Positions 43,917-55,925 of a stretch of DNA of 64,000 nucleotides are shown here, in pieces; position 1 is the first letter of the stretch, and every line of letters begins with the position of its first letter. Both the position numbers and the translations under genes were made by a program. Origin of the DNA: Talinum fruticosum (Eukaryota > Streptophyta > Magnoliopsida > Caryophyllales > Talinaceae); NCBI GenBank assembly GCA_021018815.1, contig JAITYX010000138.1, forward strand, positions 496,001 through 560,000. The letters are read 5' to 3'. The notes under the pieces were generated by a model, which worked only from the letters and a program-made list of their open reading frames with translations, did not search any database and was not told where the DNA came from.

Positions 43917-44667
43917 AAGCTCGGACAATAGTCCGAGTGAGTCAAAAGACCTTGCGGATGTTGGACAATCCACAGCGAGTCAAGTCGAAGCGGCCCCTCC
44001 TCACCAACTTTCCATGAGGATGAGCCTCTGGACGACCTAATTCTGGGTCAGCCGCTCGAGTTGAGCCACTTCCAGAGATACCAAGTGCTGCCGCCACCCG
44101 GATCTTCAACATCATCACAAGCATACCGGTGCGAGCGCACCTGCGAGCTCATCCGCCTCAACTCGGACCGCCCCAAATCCACTATCTTAATTTCTTTTTC
44201 TCTTATTTTATTTTTTTGGTCCGGACATCAAATGTATCAGCTTGATACATTCTACCCTATTTTCTGTTTTTACTGAAAAGCAATAGGGAGAATACTAAGA
44301 AAAAAATTGTTGTCTTGTTTAGGGGAGTTTTCTCACCCTCTTTTATGTGTATTCTCTATGTTTTTTTCTATATATGAATGAAGTTTTATTTTCTAGCATA
44401 CCGATCTCTCGAGTTCACTCTTTCTAAGTTTGAATTCCTTAATACTTAATCTTGCTCTAATATATCAGCTCACATTATTTTTCTCTCGATCTCGCTCCGA
44501 TATAATCACTCATGATTCTTAGTTGTATGGGTTATCTGCAGAAATATCCTAAGTACGAATCACTTCATTCATCACTTTATATTCTAAGATATTCTACTAA
44601 GTAAGAATGAAAACACCTTTTTTTTTTACTAACAAAGTTTCTATCTAAGTATGGATCGTATTTGATC
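43917..44667 (+). other. P1 3' untranslated part behind ORF3
   Basis: The first 250 bp are GC-rich and may be a further coding piece of ORF3 (cagccgctcgagttgagcc onward to about 44185). After that the sequence is AT-rich with cttgatacattctacc and a T-run near 44613-44622, with no coding signal. Confidence 0.45.
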
Positions 44668-44680
44668 AAAAAGGGGAGAT
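44668..44680 (+). promoter_or_regulatory. Polypurine tract of P1
   Basis: aaaaaggggagat immediately precedes the 3' LTR start (taaagactcgg). Confidence 0.85.
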
Positions 44681-46164
44681 TAAAGACTCGGACTCGAAAC
44701 TAGATCATTCCGAGTATTACCTAAGGACTTCGGTACAAACCTCATCCTTCCTAAGTTTTGATTACAAGTCATTCTCGGTGTTATAGAAACTCCTGCATAA
44801 GTTTTCATTCGATTCTAACTTACTCGTAAATCACATTATTGTTTATCCTCTCACATTGACATTTCGAGTCACTCGGACATAACTCGTAGTTATCGCACGA
44901 TCAAATAATCTATGTAACACTCCTTATTTGAGTTCTAACCGCATATCTTAAAGTCAAGTGAATTACGGCTTTAATTCATCTCTCTAAGTCAGTATGTTTG
45001 ATTGAGAGTTATTTGTCTAGATCAAGTCTCGTATACTCGATGTTTTCACTCTTATAACTTGATCTTTCTTAGGACTTACTCGATGGAATTTGAGTATAAT
45101 AAATATTAGACTCGGAAAATTCCACTCTTCTAGGCCTCGAGATAATTATGCACTTAATTATCCTAATTAAATTATTATCTATGCCTAATCCTGGACAAAA
45201 GTATTTTATACTTTGAGAAAAAAATGATTTACTTTTGCTGGTTATCCAAACAAGGTTATCTTATTTTTAAATTACAAAAGTAACCGACTTCAAGCTGTCA
45301 ATCACCAACAGACAAGGCTTTTCTACTTCGAACAAGGCCCAAACGCCGTGTCGTGGTTGTCTCGTTTCCAAACTGGAAAACTTCAACGCTAAGCTCAACG
45401 GTGGTTTCCACCTTACTTTTCGAGACACCACTAGCTGATTGGAGCACCTTTAGGAGTCAAAAGCCGTTACACAACGTTCACATCTCAACGGATCTTTTTG
45501 AGCGACTCGGAAGAATCATTAGAAAGGTCACAAAGGACTTCGTTCGTAAATTAGTCACAACGGCTATTCCGCTTGGCCATCTATAAATAGAAGCCAACTC
45601 TCAAGACTTAAAGATTCCTAGAATTATTGTTGATACACTTACTTAAGCAAAAGTCATTATATTCATATTCAATCTTCTACTTACAACTCCCATCTTATAA
45701 TTCTTGCTTTCGAGTTGTAAAGTCTTGTAATCGATTACATACTCTTTCTTACTTTCGAGTAAGGTCCCTTGACTGAGCTATAAGGGTTAACTCAGCTTAG
45801 TTGTCCCTAACTCGTAAAGGTTACGTCAATTAGGAAGTACTAAATCGGATAAGGGAATATCCGAGTCTAGGAAAACTCTATAAGGAATTGTTTAAAGGAG
45901 AAATTCTCGTTGAGTCGAGTCTCTTATATTTTGTGGATTCAAAATAGTGGATTTGACTTGGTGCTTGGACTAGCACTGTCCGTGGTTTTCTACCCCGAGT
46001 AGGGTTTCCACGTATATCCGTGTTTACACTTTTCGAGTCCAATTTAGACTCGGATTGTCCGGTTCATTCTCTTCAAAGCTTAAATCTTCCAAGTTTGTTA
46101 AAAATTTTTATCACCCTATTCACCCCCTCTAGGGTGACTAAGACTCTCCAAGAGCAAACCTTCA
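44681..46164 (+). repeat. 3' LTR of P1
   Basis: Starts taaagactcgg (TG changed to TA) and ends gcaaaccttca, followed by the TSD ctggt. It is 1484 bp and very similar to the 5' LTR, with the TATA box at 45582-45589. Confidence 0.9.
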
Positions 46165-46868
46165 CTGGTCCTTCTTCACTTTCTTGTAGAACTCTTCCTT
46201 TTGCCTCTTTTGCCACTTTTTGTACTTCATCATCTTTTTGAACTCTCGGACAATGAGTGCCATGGGATCCTCTTCCGAGTCCGAGGAGTTCATACTTTGT
46301 TGTCCGCTTTCGAGGCCTTCACTCCAATGTTCTTTTTGGTGTTGACCTTGTCATCCTCTTCTTCCAGTGCTTCGCTCATGAGTAAGTAGCTTCCCAATAA
46401 GCTCATCGGTCTTCGGTTGAGAGAGATTCGAGCCTCTTCAATGGTTGTCACCTTGGGACCCCGACTTTTCTTTGGTAGACTTCTCATAATTTTTCTTGCC
46501 ATTTCCTCGTGAGAGATCTTTCTACCCGAGACACTTGAGATTGTTGGTAATCTTAGTGAACCGAGCCTACATCTTAGAGATGTTCTCTTCTAGCTCCATT
46601 TTGAACAACTCATACTTGTGAAGATATTGACTTAGCTTTGCCTATTTCACTTGACTGGTTCCTTCTTAGGTGTTGACAAGTGTATCCCACACCTCTTTAG
46701 TCGTGTCACAAGCTGAAACTTTATCGTACTCTTCCGAGCTAATAGCATACATCGGTGTGTTGATAGATTTGAAGTTCTTTCCGAACTTCTCATTCTCTTC
46801 AAAAGTGTACTCTGTCTTTTCTTGAGGCACGGATCTGACACCTTCCATCTTCATTGGAATGAAGTTCC
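46165..46868 (-). pseudogene. gag: M0 gag, N-terminal part
   Basis: Minus-strand frames 46854-46666 (KFGKNFKSINTPMYAISSEEYD, CDTTKEVWDTLVNT) and 46502-46290 (MARKIMRSLPKKSRGPKVTTIEEAR) are the UBN2-type gag of the family. The match to the other copies stops abruptly at about 46868; the first 60 or so residues of gag, the primer site and the 5' LTR of M0 are missing. Beyond lies an unrelated gypsy fragment in the opposite orientation. Confidence 0.82.
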
Positions 46869-47334
46869 CATATTCCGGTGCACATCACACCAGTTCAATA
46901 TATTCTTCATCGTAAAGCAATACCTAGAAATAATTCCTTTCTAATGGACGAATCCCTAGAATAGTCTCCTAATCTCACTTTACTTAATGAGAACTTAGCC
47001 AAGGTAGAAACTAGGATGGATGACGAAGATAAGAAGATAACATATATATCAAGTGATCTTAAGGTTATTCCAAAAGCTATTAAGGATTGTAAAAGAGATG
47101 AAGAAGCAGAATGCTTAAGAACAGGAGGGAAAGTAGGTCCTCCACCTTGACCTAGTTTATCTCCTCCAACTAGTCCCAAACATGAATCCTCCAAGTATGA
47201 ATGCAAACCTCATCCCGATCCATACATAGATCGGATAGAATAAATGTTAAGGGAATCATCCATGTTCAGCAATCACTATTTTTTTAATCATAAGGGATTC
47301 ACTTCAATCCCTAAAGGCAAACTACCCCTAAGTT

Positions 47335-48180
47335 TACTATGTCCGATATCAAGTTTAGAGGTTCCGAGAATCCCCATCATCATTTTCGCAACTTCTTGGG
47401 AGTAATGACTCTTAAAAACATTCCGGAAGACACTTACCACATCATTTTCCCATGGACTTTCGATATCGATGTAATCAAGTGGTATAACACTGGTCGACCC
47501 ATGTAAGGTCACCAACTGGACTGATCTGTGCAAGGAGTTCCTACATCAATACTCCTATAACACTAATTTACCAGTTACTCTTAGAGACTTGGAATTGATT
47601 AAGTAAGGTGAGAAAAGAAAGTTTCACGGACTTTCTCACCGGATGGAGAGCAAAGGTTGCGCACATGGTAGACCAACCCCTAAGAATGACCAAGTCAAGA
47701 TCATTATAAAGAACCTAAAGCTTGCCTACAATAAGCACCTCAAATTCTTACCCATGATTAACTTTTCAACCCTTAGAGATGTTGGCATACTAATAGAAGA
47801 GGAACTGTCTACCGCGACCATAAAAGTCGTCACAGGGTATAGCGTCAATTATCAATCCAAAGATAAGAAAACCTCTAATACGAGCAATACTAGTAGGGGT
47901 GCAGATGTCAATGCCCTCAATAGATATACTCGACTACTTCCTATTAATACTACCTATACTTAAGCCCTTGACCACGAACTGGCTAAGGGAAAGATAGAAT
48001 TGCCACCCATTAGAGCAAAATCGAAACCGTAAAATAGTTAAAAAACTAGGACGTGGGAAAATTTTGTAAATACCATCATGCACGAGGACACGACACCGAA
48101 TAGTGTTGGACATTCAAGAACAAACTAGAGAGTATGTTTCGAAATGGTCAACTCCATTTATGTAAGGTTGCCCAAAACCA
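47335..48180 (+). pseudogene. gag: Gypsy gag (Tat-like)
   Basis: From about 47340 the reading is MSDIKFRGSENPHHHFRNFLGVMTLKNIPED, then YHIIFPWTFDIDVIKWYN, TNWTDLCKEFLHQYSYNTNLPVTLRDLELI and FTDFLTRWRAKVAHMVD in adjoining frames. 47643-47963 covers the following VKIIIKNLKLAYNKHLKFLP. A zinc-knuckle-like block, FCKYHHARGHDTE followed by CWTFKNKLE, lies at 48055-48130. This is the retrotransposon gag domain of gypsy elements and packages the RNA. Several single-base shifts break it, among them ctgg forms such as aacactggtcgac at 47488. Confidence 0.72.
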
Positions 48181-48822
48181 AGTAACAACAAAAATCCTTT
48201 TAGCGACACCTTAGTTATTTTCATTAAACCCACTACAAGTCGAGTGGGACCCGTTTGTCTTCATCCAAGATATTGATGATTCTAAACCACTTCTTAGCTT
48301 GCCTCCTTTAGATCTAGAAATCCATGGGCTGTGGGTAAGTGATGAAGAAGACATTTACAAAATAAGAAACAATAGTGATGACAAAGATGACGATTTCTAG
48401 GGCACACCACCCTTAGGAGAAGAAGACTTTTGGGGAGAACCTAAAAGTCTAGCAATCTAATTCCTTACTAGATCGGGACAACATAATGCACCCCTAGGTC
48501 CACAATAGACTCGGAAAGCCCCAAAAGAACATGAAGCTACTAGAGAAAAAGACCCAATCCTAAAACAGTTTCAAAAGTAAAAGTTGACATTTCAATTTGG
48601 CAACTCATATTTGCTTCCCGAAACTTAGACAAGCTTTGATTGACGCACTTAGTAAGATCGAGGTCTCTCCCGAAACCACACCTAAGGAAGTAGTAGGATT
48701 CGTTAACAATGGGGATGGAACCATTACTTTTAATCAAAAGGATCTCTTTGAAAAAGGCATTGCACACAACAATGCCCTTTATTTAACTCGTAACTTGTAT
48801 TAACAAGTTTGTTCCCTTAACC

Positions 48823-49416
48823 TTGGTAGACAACGGATCGGTGGTAAATGTCTATCCTCGGAGAACCGCCGGAAGGATCGGGATTAGAGAGCAACAACTC
48901 TCTAAACAGACTATTCATATCCGAGCTTACGACAACTTTAAGAGAATAGTCTTGGTAACGTTGACCTTATCAATCAATATAGGACCAGTAGAAAGGAACA
49001 TTGAATTCCAAGTCCTAAATATCCCAGCTACATTCAACTTACTCCTAGGACGCCCTTGGTTACATGATCATCAAGTAGTGCCCTCTACACTACATCGGAA
49101 AGTTAAGATGATCCTCAAAGGTCAAGTTATAACTATCAACGGGCATAATTTATATGCTACTATCACCTCGAAGGAATTCGTGGTTAAGATCGAGCACGAT
49201 GCCAAAGACGAGGAACTGTATGGATTTGAGATCGTTGCTGCCTTAGATAAGGATGAAGCACCTCTTAACTTCAATCCTTACGGAAACCCTAGCGTCCATT
49301 CAATGCTTAGGAAGAAGGGGTACTTTCCAGGTCTAATCGTAGGAAGAAGGGCATACCACCCTATCTTTCCACCCCTTGAACCCACTAACAACTACAGATT
49401 TGGGCTAGGCTATTAA
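48823..49416 (+). CDS. Gypsy aspartic protease and linker (open frame of 197 residues)
   Basis: This is the longest open frame in the window. It starts VDNGSVVNVYP, the gypsy protease active site (D-x-G-S here, D-N-G-S), and continues with LLGRPWLHDHQVVPSTLHRKVKM, the family's flap-distal block with GRPWLH. The end (AYHPIFPPLEPTNNYRFGLGY) is the linker before RT typical of Tat/Athila-like elements. Codon use is even and there is no stop, unlike the surrounding gag and RT. The annotated ATG is not the real start; in the element this is part of a polyprotein. Upstream at 48597-48780 a frame with ALIDALSKIEVSPETTPKEVV and ITFNQKDL belongs to the same linker to gag. Confidence 0.75.
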   Translation: MVDNGSVVNVYPRRTAGRIGIREQQLSKQTIHIRAYDNFKRIVLVTLTLSINIGPVERNIEFQVLNIPATFNLLLGRPWLHDHQVVPSTLHRKVKMILKGQVITINGHNLYATITSKEFVVKIEHDAKDEELYGFEIVAALDKDEAPLNFNPYGNPSVHSMLRKKGYFPGLIVGRRAYHPIFPPLEPTNNYRFGLGY

Positions 49417-50454
49417 CCCACTACTAAGGAGTTAGCCCAAGCTAAGTGGGAGATTCGGACTAAGAGGACAGAACCTCATACAATCCGCTCTATTAAGCCC
49501 TTTCCCTATACTTTAAATAGGCAACTCTTAAGAGAAAGGGACAACTTTCCCTACTATGGTTTTTCTAAACCATACTACCTCAAAGAGGAGGGCGTTCGGT
49601 ACCCAGTCTAGAGATTTTCGATGGATCGTTGCATAAAGAAAAGGAGGCACCTTACCTCTTCGAAGAGGGACAGTCCACACCAAACTGGATCAACCTCGAT
49701 CGGAAATAATCTTTTGGTCTTCTATTCGGGTAAGAGAAGAACTTACAAGGGAATTCACTCTCGGTACTCGTCACGAGCCATGTCACACTCGTAGTTCGAT
49801 CCATCCAGATTCATCTTCGATGCCGATAATGAAAGGTCTAAGCATGTCACTTGGATTGATGTTGAGAAGAGCCAAGACTTTGCTCGTTAGCTTAGGAGCG
49901 CATCCTCTTCCTAAGTCTAGTACTAGGGCTTTTTCTTCCGTTGTTTCTAGTTCTTTTCCTAATTATGTTGCTTCTAGTTTTACATCTTCGGTTTTGAGCC
50001 CGATGCACTCGTTGCTTCATTCAATAAAGTGAATTTTTCTCGCTTACTCTTTGCCTCTTCTTGTTTTCAATTGTTTTGCCTCTAATGATATATAAGAAAT
50101 CCCTAAAGAATTAGTTAAAGTTATGGAAGATCATGAAAATCGCTCACCAATAATAGAGGAAATAATAACAATTAATCTAGGATTAGTTGATCAACCTCAA
50201 GAGGTTAAGATCGAGAAAACACTCGGATCTCGGAAGAGCGTAAGCAATTTACTTCGCTCCTTACGGAATTTATAGATGTCTTTGCATGGTCCTACAAAGT
50301 CCTACAAATTTCACTTTATGAAGACGCTAAGCCGCTTAAGCGAAGTTAAGAAGGATGAAACCTGAATAAAAGAAGAGGTCCAGAAGCGGTTAGAGGTTGG
50401 GTTCATCAAGGTAGTACATTATCCTCGGTGGGTAGCAAACATAGTATTGGTTCC
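49417..50454 (+). pseudogene. Gypsy protease-RT linker
   Basis: In pieces, AQAKWEIRTKRTEPHTIRSI (49435-49500) and, at about 49815-49870, DADN followed by WIDVEK. At 50230-50300 are LLTEFIDVFAWSYK and the start of RT. Stops are frequent. The 49840-50035 stretch is Ser-rich and low in complexity. Confidence 0.5.
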
Positions 50455-50742
50455 GAATAAGGATGGTAAAGTTCCGATGTGCGTCGACTTCGAGAGATCC
50501 GAACAAGGCAAGCCCCAAAGATGATTTCCTACCGCCTCATATCAACATCCTTGTAGATAATAGAACGGGTCATGCTTTGATTTCGTTTTTGGATGGCTAT
50601 GATGGGTATAATCAGGTGAAGATGACTGAAGAGGACATGGAGAAGATGACCTTCATCACTCAATAGAGGATGTATTGTTATGTGGTGATGCAATTTGGGC
50701 TCAAGAATGCCAACGCAACATACCGGAAGATGGCTACAACAT
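50455..50742 (+). pseudogene. Gypsy reverse transcriptase, truncated by P2
   Basis: The frame 50463-50666 contains NKASPKDDFLPPHINILVDN, GHALISFLDGYDGYNQVKM and EEDMEKMTFIT, the first blocks of gypsy RT (the LDGYDGYNQ stretch carries a catalytic Asp). It continues after a stop with FGLKNANATY and breaks off at 50742 where the P2 LTR begins. The YxDD block is missing, and the rest of this element is not found on the right side of P2. Confidence 0.8.
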
Positions 50743-52296
50743 CGAAGACTTAGACTTTTACTTACTCGCTTCGAGTTCCATCAAGGAATCAGGTATAAGA
50801 CTTCATCTCTTATAGGGTTTTGACTTCAAGACATTCCATGCATCTTAGAAACTTTTCTGAGTGATATAACATTTCTTCCGAGTGTTATAGAATCTAGTAT
50901 GGGGTTTTCCCCGACTTTGACTGGACTCAAAAGCATAATTCTATATGCTACTTCTCACTCGGTTCCGAGTCACCCAACACTCGGATATATCGCATGATTC
51001 AAACACTATCTTTTCCGCACTCAAACTCAAGTCCGACTTCATGATTCAAGAATTACGAAGTCGGCATATTTAGTTTGAATTTTGTTTAGTCTAGATCAAG
51101 TCCGTTTACTCGATATTCTTTATCCGACTTGAATGCCTTCTAGACTAACTAAGATGGAATTTGAGTTTCATGGTTATTAGACTCGAAAATTCCGTTTCTT
51201 TTCCGACTCGGATAATTAGTCACTTAATTATTTTAATTATAATATTATCTCGTGTCTAGTCTTGGACCAAAGTATTTTATACTTTGAGGAGCAAATTGAT
51301 TTGCTTTTGTAGGTTATTCAAACGAGGCTATCTTAAATTTGAATTACAAAAGTAACCGGCTTCAAAACGTCAAATCACCAGCAGACAAGTCTTTTTCCAC
51401 TTCCGACCTAGCCCCGGACACTATGTCGGGGTTGTCTCGTTTCCAAAATTAGAAATCCGCAACACCAAGCTCAACGGTGGTTTCCACCTTATTTTTCAAG
51501 ACACCACCAGGTGGTTTTGGGACTTCCAAAGGAGTCAAGAATCGTTGCTCAATGTTCATATCTCAACGGTCAAAAAGGACTTCCAGTTAGAAGATGGACA
51601 CAACGGCTATGGTGCTTGGTCATCTATAAATAGAAGCCAACTTTGAAGACTTGAAGATTGCCGAATCTATTGTTAATATACATACTTGATCAAAAGTCAT
51701 TGTATTCATTCTCAATCTTCTACTTACAACTCCAATTCTATATTTCATAATAATCTGAATTATAAGGTCTTGTACTCATTTACAAACATTTTCTTTCTTA
51801 CTCTCTAAGTAAGGTCCCTTGACCGAGCTGTAAGGGTTAACTCAGCTCAGCTTGTCCCTAACTCGTAAGGGTGATCTCGGTTAGGAAGTACTAGATCGAG
51901 ATAAGGGAATTTCGAGTCTAGGAAAATCTTGTAAGAAGTTATTTAAGGGAGCAACTTAGGTCAAGTCAGTTCATCGTATTTGGTGGACTCAAAATAATGG
52001 ATTTGACTTCGTGCTTGGATTAGCACGGTCCGTGGTTTTCTCGCCCCAAGAGGGTTTCCACGTACTTTCTAAGTTATTTTTTCGAGTGCATTCTAGACTC
52101 GATCAGGGTTAAAGCTTCTACTTAATCTATTTCTTCACTCTTCATCGATTTCGATTTAGTGCTTTTCTAAGCTCATCTCGACTCTCGCTCACATGAGATT
52201 CATATCTATTTTAAATTTCAAGCAAATTTCATCATCACCCTATTCACCCCCTCCCGCCCTCTAGGGTGACTTAGCCTCTCCCCGAGCAAACCTTCA
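50743..52296 (+). repeat. 5' LTR of P2
   Basis: Starts cgaagacttagac (TG changed to CG, or one extra base) and ends gcaaaccttca. It is 1554 bp, with the TATA box tataaata at 51625-51632. The U3 part is nearly the same as the 3' LTR fragment at 61636-62552 and differs clearly from P1, so P2 is a different subfamily. Confidence 0.88.
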
Positions 52297-52298
52297 AT

Positions 52299-52309
52299 TG
52301 GTATCGAGC
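52299..52309 (+). promoter_or_regulatory. Primer-binding site of P2
   Basis: tggtatcgagc follows the LTR end after two bases. It equals the initiator-Met site except that cagag reads cgag. Confidence 0.75.
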
Positions 52310-52356
52310 CTAGCCTTTCAGAAAAGAATCTAACCATCCAAAGGTCTAAAGATCAA

Positions 52357-53790
52357 ATGGCTCGTAACAATGGAGAGTTCGATGAAGGAAGGTCTTCCAG
52401 ATAGACCACCAAAGTTCAAAAGATCTAACTTTACGCACTTGGAAGAAACTCATGGAATGTTTCCTCGTTGGATCATTATGAAGATGTCCGGAACATCATA
52501 CAAGAAGGAAACTACCTTCCCATGAAGACAAGTAGAAACAAGACTCGTGCCCAAGATCAAGGCAGAGTACACCACTGAGGAAGCGAGAAGTTCGTAAAGA
52601 ACTTCAAGGTAATGAACATTCCGATGTGCGCCATCAGCTCGGAAGAATACAACCGAGTGTCCGCTCGTGACACAGCCAAAGAAGTGTGGGACACACTAGT
52701 CAACACTTATGAAGGTACAAGCCAAGTCGGACAAGCGAAGATAAGCCAATATCTTCATAAATATGAGCTGTTCAAGATGGAGCCGAAGAAAATATCACTC
52801 GGATGTTCATTCGATTTACAGAGATTACCAACAATCTCAAATCTCTAGGCAAAAAGATCTCCCACGAGGAAATGTGCAGAAAGATACTCGAAGCCTACCC
52901 AAGAAAAGATGGGGTCCCAAGGTGACAGCTTATCGAAGAGGCTCGTAACTTGTCTCTACCGAAGCCGGACGAACTCATTGGGAAGCTTCTCACCCATGAG
53001 ATCCACCTGGAAGAGGAGGACGCAGAGGTCAGCACCAAAAAGAACATTGCGCCGAAAGCCTCGAAACCAGAGAAGCAGATCTGAGTTCTTCGACTCGAAG
53101 AGCATCCCATGGCACTTATTGCTAGAGGCTTCAAGAGAATGATGAAGCACAAGAGATGGGATAAGAAGCCAAAAGAAGAGTTCTATAAGAAAGACAAGAA
53201 GGATAGAAAGGTAAATACTCTTCCCCTTCAAAGTTATCTTTGACTAAGAACTCTGGGTGTTTTGAATGTGGCAGCAAGGAACACATAGTCAAGGACTCGT
53301 CCCAAGAGAAAAAGGGACAGAAGGAAGAAAAAGGCTATGATGGCCACATGGAGTGACGAGGACTCATCAGAAGATGACGAGGACTCAGATGACTCAAAGT
53401 GTCCGATGGCACTTTCCGACTCGAAGCGGAAACAGAGTCGGACTCGGATCAATCAGACAATGAGGAAGCAAATCCTCAAGAGGTAATCGAATACTTTCTC
53501 AAATTCTCCAAAGCCGATTTAGCCAAGTATATTTTCACTTTGGAAGAAAAGTCCAATTCGATTCTTCTCACTTTAAAGAACAACTTGAGTCAATTTCCTC
53601 TGAGAGCATTTCTTTAAAAGATGAGTTGGAAAAACTGAGACTCACACTCGGAGAACTCAAGACTAGTGCTCAAATCAATGAGACCGAGTCCGAGTCACTC
53701 GAAGAGAAAATGAGCAGACTAAAGCAAAAGCTCAATGAGTCTCAAGATCTTGTTTTAAAGTTTACTCAAGGTTAGAAAACCTCGACATGC
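52357..53790 (+). pseudogene. gag: P2 gag
   Basis: The ATG at 52357 opens NNGEFDEGRSS. 52612-52848 reads MNIPMCAISSEEYN, RDTAKEVWDTLVNTYEGTSQVGQ and AKISQYLHKYELFKMEP. At about 52880-52925 is the SLPKKRWGPKVTAYRRG region, uninterrupted here. The zinc knuckle at about 53258-53300 reads CFECGSKEHIVKD, but the last Cys codon is lost because ctg reads ctcg at 53295. The coiled coil EVIEYFLKFSKADLAKYIFTLEEKSNS is at 53480-53570. The gag is otherwise close to P1. Confidence 0.8.
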
Positions 53791-54184
53791 TCTTGGGATC
53801 TCAATGTGTCTCCTTCATAAAAGAAGGTCTTGGTTTTAACAAAGAGGAGGAATCCAATTCCTACTCGGAGCTTTTCAAAAGGATTCAAGAACTGTAAAGT
53901 TCAGGAAAGCCGAGCACGGTCCCATTCATTAAAATGAAAGAAGGACTGAGCCCAAACCAATTTTTAAGAGAAAACCATCTCCACCATTTTCCAAAAGAAA
54001 ATCCTTTCAAAAGAAAGAGACACGGACTCAGTTCTCTAAACGGAAGACTCGGAATCGACTAAACCCAAAGTCATTCAAATCTGGGTTCCGAAAAACCTTC
54101 TTCCTCAGAAAAGGACCACAAGTAAAGAGTGTTACTTGGTTCATTAGAGGAAGTGAGAAGGGTTAGTTTGTTTCTGTTTTGCAA
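53791..54184 (+). other. P2 gag-protease linker
   Basis: The counterpart of 38541-38951 in P1, with basic, Ser-rich readings in broken frames. No separate gene. Confidence 0.45.
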
Positions 54185-54816
54185 GCTACTCGTAAAAGAT
54201 CAAAAGGGCATTGGTACCTTGACAGTGGATGCTCACGACATATGTCAGGAGACTCAGGACTCTTTTCCGAGTTAGAAGAGTACAAAGGAGGAAAAGTCAC
54301 TTTTGGAGATGACAAGCAAAGGCAAGATAATTAGGATAGGCAAGATTGGAAAGAGAAGCAATCTGGTCAGCCTCGGCTTACTTTGTCAAAGGATTAAAGT
54401 ACAACCTGCTTAGCATCTCTCAATTATGTGATAAAGGTCAAGAGGTAAGATTCACTCAAACCAACTGTTACATTTCGATGACACTACCAAGGAGATCAAA
54501 CTCTCGGTAAGAGATCGGGTAACACTTATATTATTCCTCTTTCGACCCGAGTCGAATTTATCTTGTTTAAAAGCATCACTTCATGATGACTCATGGAAAT
54601 GGCATCGTAGATTAGGCCATGTTAGCATGCATACTATTAAGAAATTGGCATCTCATGGTTTAGTCGGAGGATTGCCCAATTGTGCTTTCAAGAAAGACAA
54701 AGTTTGTGAAGCTTGCACAAGAGGGAAACAAGTCGATCATCATTCAAATCCTCGAAGACAGCTTCCACATCCAAGGTGCTTGAACCGCACATATGGACTT
54801 ATGTGATGAAATCCCT
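54185..54816 (+). pseudogene. P2 protease and GAG-pre-integrase
   Basis: WYLDSGCSRHMSGDSGLF at about 54210-54265 is the copia protease with catalytic D-S-G; KVTFGDD and GKIGK follow in shifted frames, then GLKYNLLSISQLCDKGQEV at 54390-54450. DDSWKWHRRLGHVSMHTIKKLASHGLV, GLPNCAFKKDKVCEAC and TRGKQV (54575-54730) form the GAG-pre-integrase region. It is cut at 54816 by the solo gypsy LTR. Confidence 0.8.
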
Positions 54817-55922
54817 TGTAACGCCCCAAACCCGTAATCACCCGTTTTAGACTAAGCAAGCCGCCCACCGATGATTAGCGCAATGAAAGTAGGTCGTGGG
54901 CATTACGCCGCCCTTACCGGAGGAAAGGGCAAGGCTATAATAATAGATACGTTTCTAACCCCGGTTACTTGCTTTTGCCACTAACAGCAAGTGTCTCATG
55001 ATAAAGCATAAACTTTAACTTGTACGAAGATTATGCATAAGTATAGACTACGATCCGGTAAACTACGACAACGGCACTTAACCCTTGATACTCCAATTAG
55101 GTTGTCACTGCGAGCCTCTAAGTCCTTAATAGACCTTTGCTTCAAATCTTCCACACCATTACCTAAAACAAAACAAGAAAACATTTTCGAAATGTGAGCC
55201 GAAGCTCAATACGTTCACTATCATGCAAGTAAAATAATAGTTATGAAGTAATTGAGTTGAGCGCATGCATTTCAATTCATTTGTAAATGAGGGGAGTGGA
55301 TAATGTAAAGTCAGTTGCTGATTAATTATCCGAATGGATCCCTTTACGATCATCGGGTTTCCCTAAACGCATGTGCACACACCTGCACCGATCGGATAGT
55401 CCGGTTGAAGGCGGTTAACCGTTACTGGGTTACCAACCTGGATATTGGGCGTACCAAATAATGGCACTTGATGGGCGGGTCCATATTAATGATGGCAAAT
55501 GTTATTTGCAAACAATTCTTTATTGTTGTTAATGGCGGCCATATCCGGCCTTGATTCATAAATAAAACATCGAAGGGCACGATCAATGAATGTACCTTGC
55601 CGATGTTCCTCCTTTTTCTTTCTTGGCGTAATCCGGATGAACGCACGACGCCGATGCTTGATGACCTTAATTAAGGATAAAAAGTTTTATTATTATTAAA
55701 CTAAATTTTTATGGCTTATTTATTAAATCATTTCAAAATCGTTTGAAATGAAAACTAATAAGGTTAGCTTCTACTAAAGGATATTAAGGTTATCTTTAAT
55801 TTATATGATTGATTATCTTATTTTGTACAATGCAAGCATAACTATATATGTATGCATCTATTTACAACACTTTAAAGTATACGTATGGCTTTCTTCTAAA
55901 CACATACATAAATATATTTACA

Positions 55923-55925
<3 letters not shown>

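Larger units (their letters stand above)
34027..46164 (+). mobile_element. P1: complete plus-strand copia (SIRE/Maximus-like) element
   Basis: The order is 5' LTR 34027-35523, primer site, gag (with a solo LTR inside), protease, integrase, RT, RNase H, env-like ORF3, polypurine tract and 3' LTR 44681-46164. The TSD is CTTGT/CTGGT. It is inserted in the gag of M0, in opposite orientation. Without the solo LTR it measures about 10.5 kb. It is the best-preserved family member here and serves as reference for the others. Confidence 0.9.
46869..50742 (+). mobile_element. Tat-like Ty3/gypsy fragment (gag, protease, start of RT)
   Basis: No LTR, primer site or target-site duplication was found at either side. 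The left edge abuts truncated M0 gag and the right edge is the P2 insertion inside RT. Protein blocks run in gypsy order (gag, zinc knuckle, protease, RT). Wording of the gag and knuckle fits the Tat/Athila side of plant gypsy elements. Confidence 0.75.

Noticed and set aside
43706..43973. Leucine- and phenylalanine-rich minus-strand frames that look like membrane segments
   Set aside because: They are the antisense of the Glu/Lys-rich tail of the env-like ORF3 (gaa and gag read as ttc and ctc).
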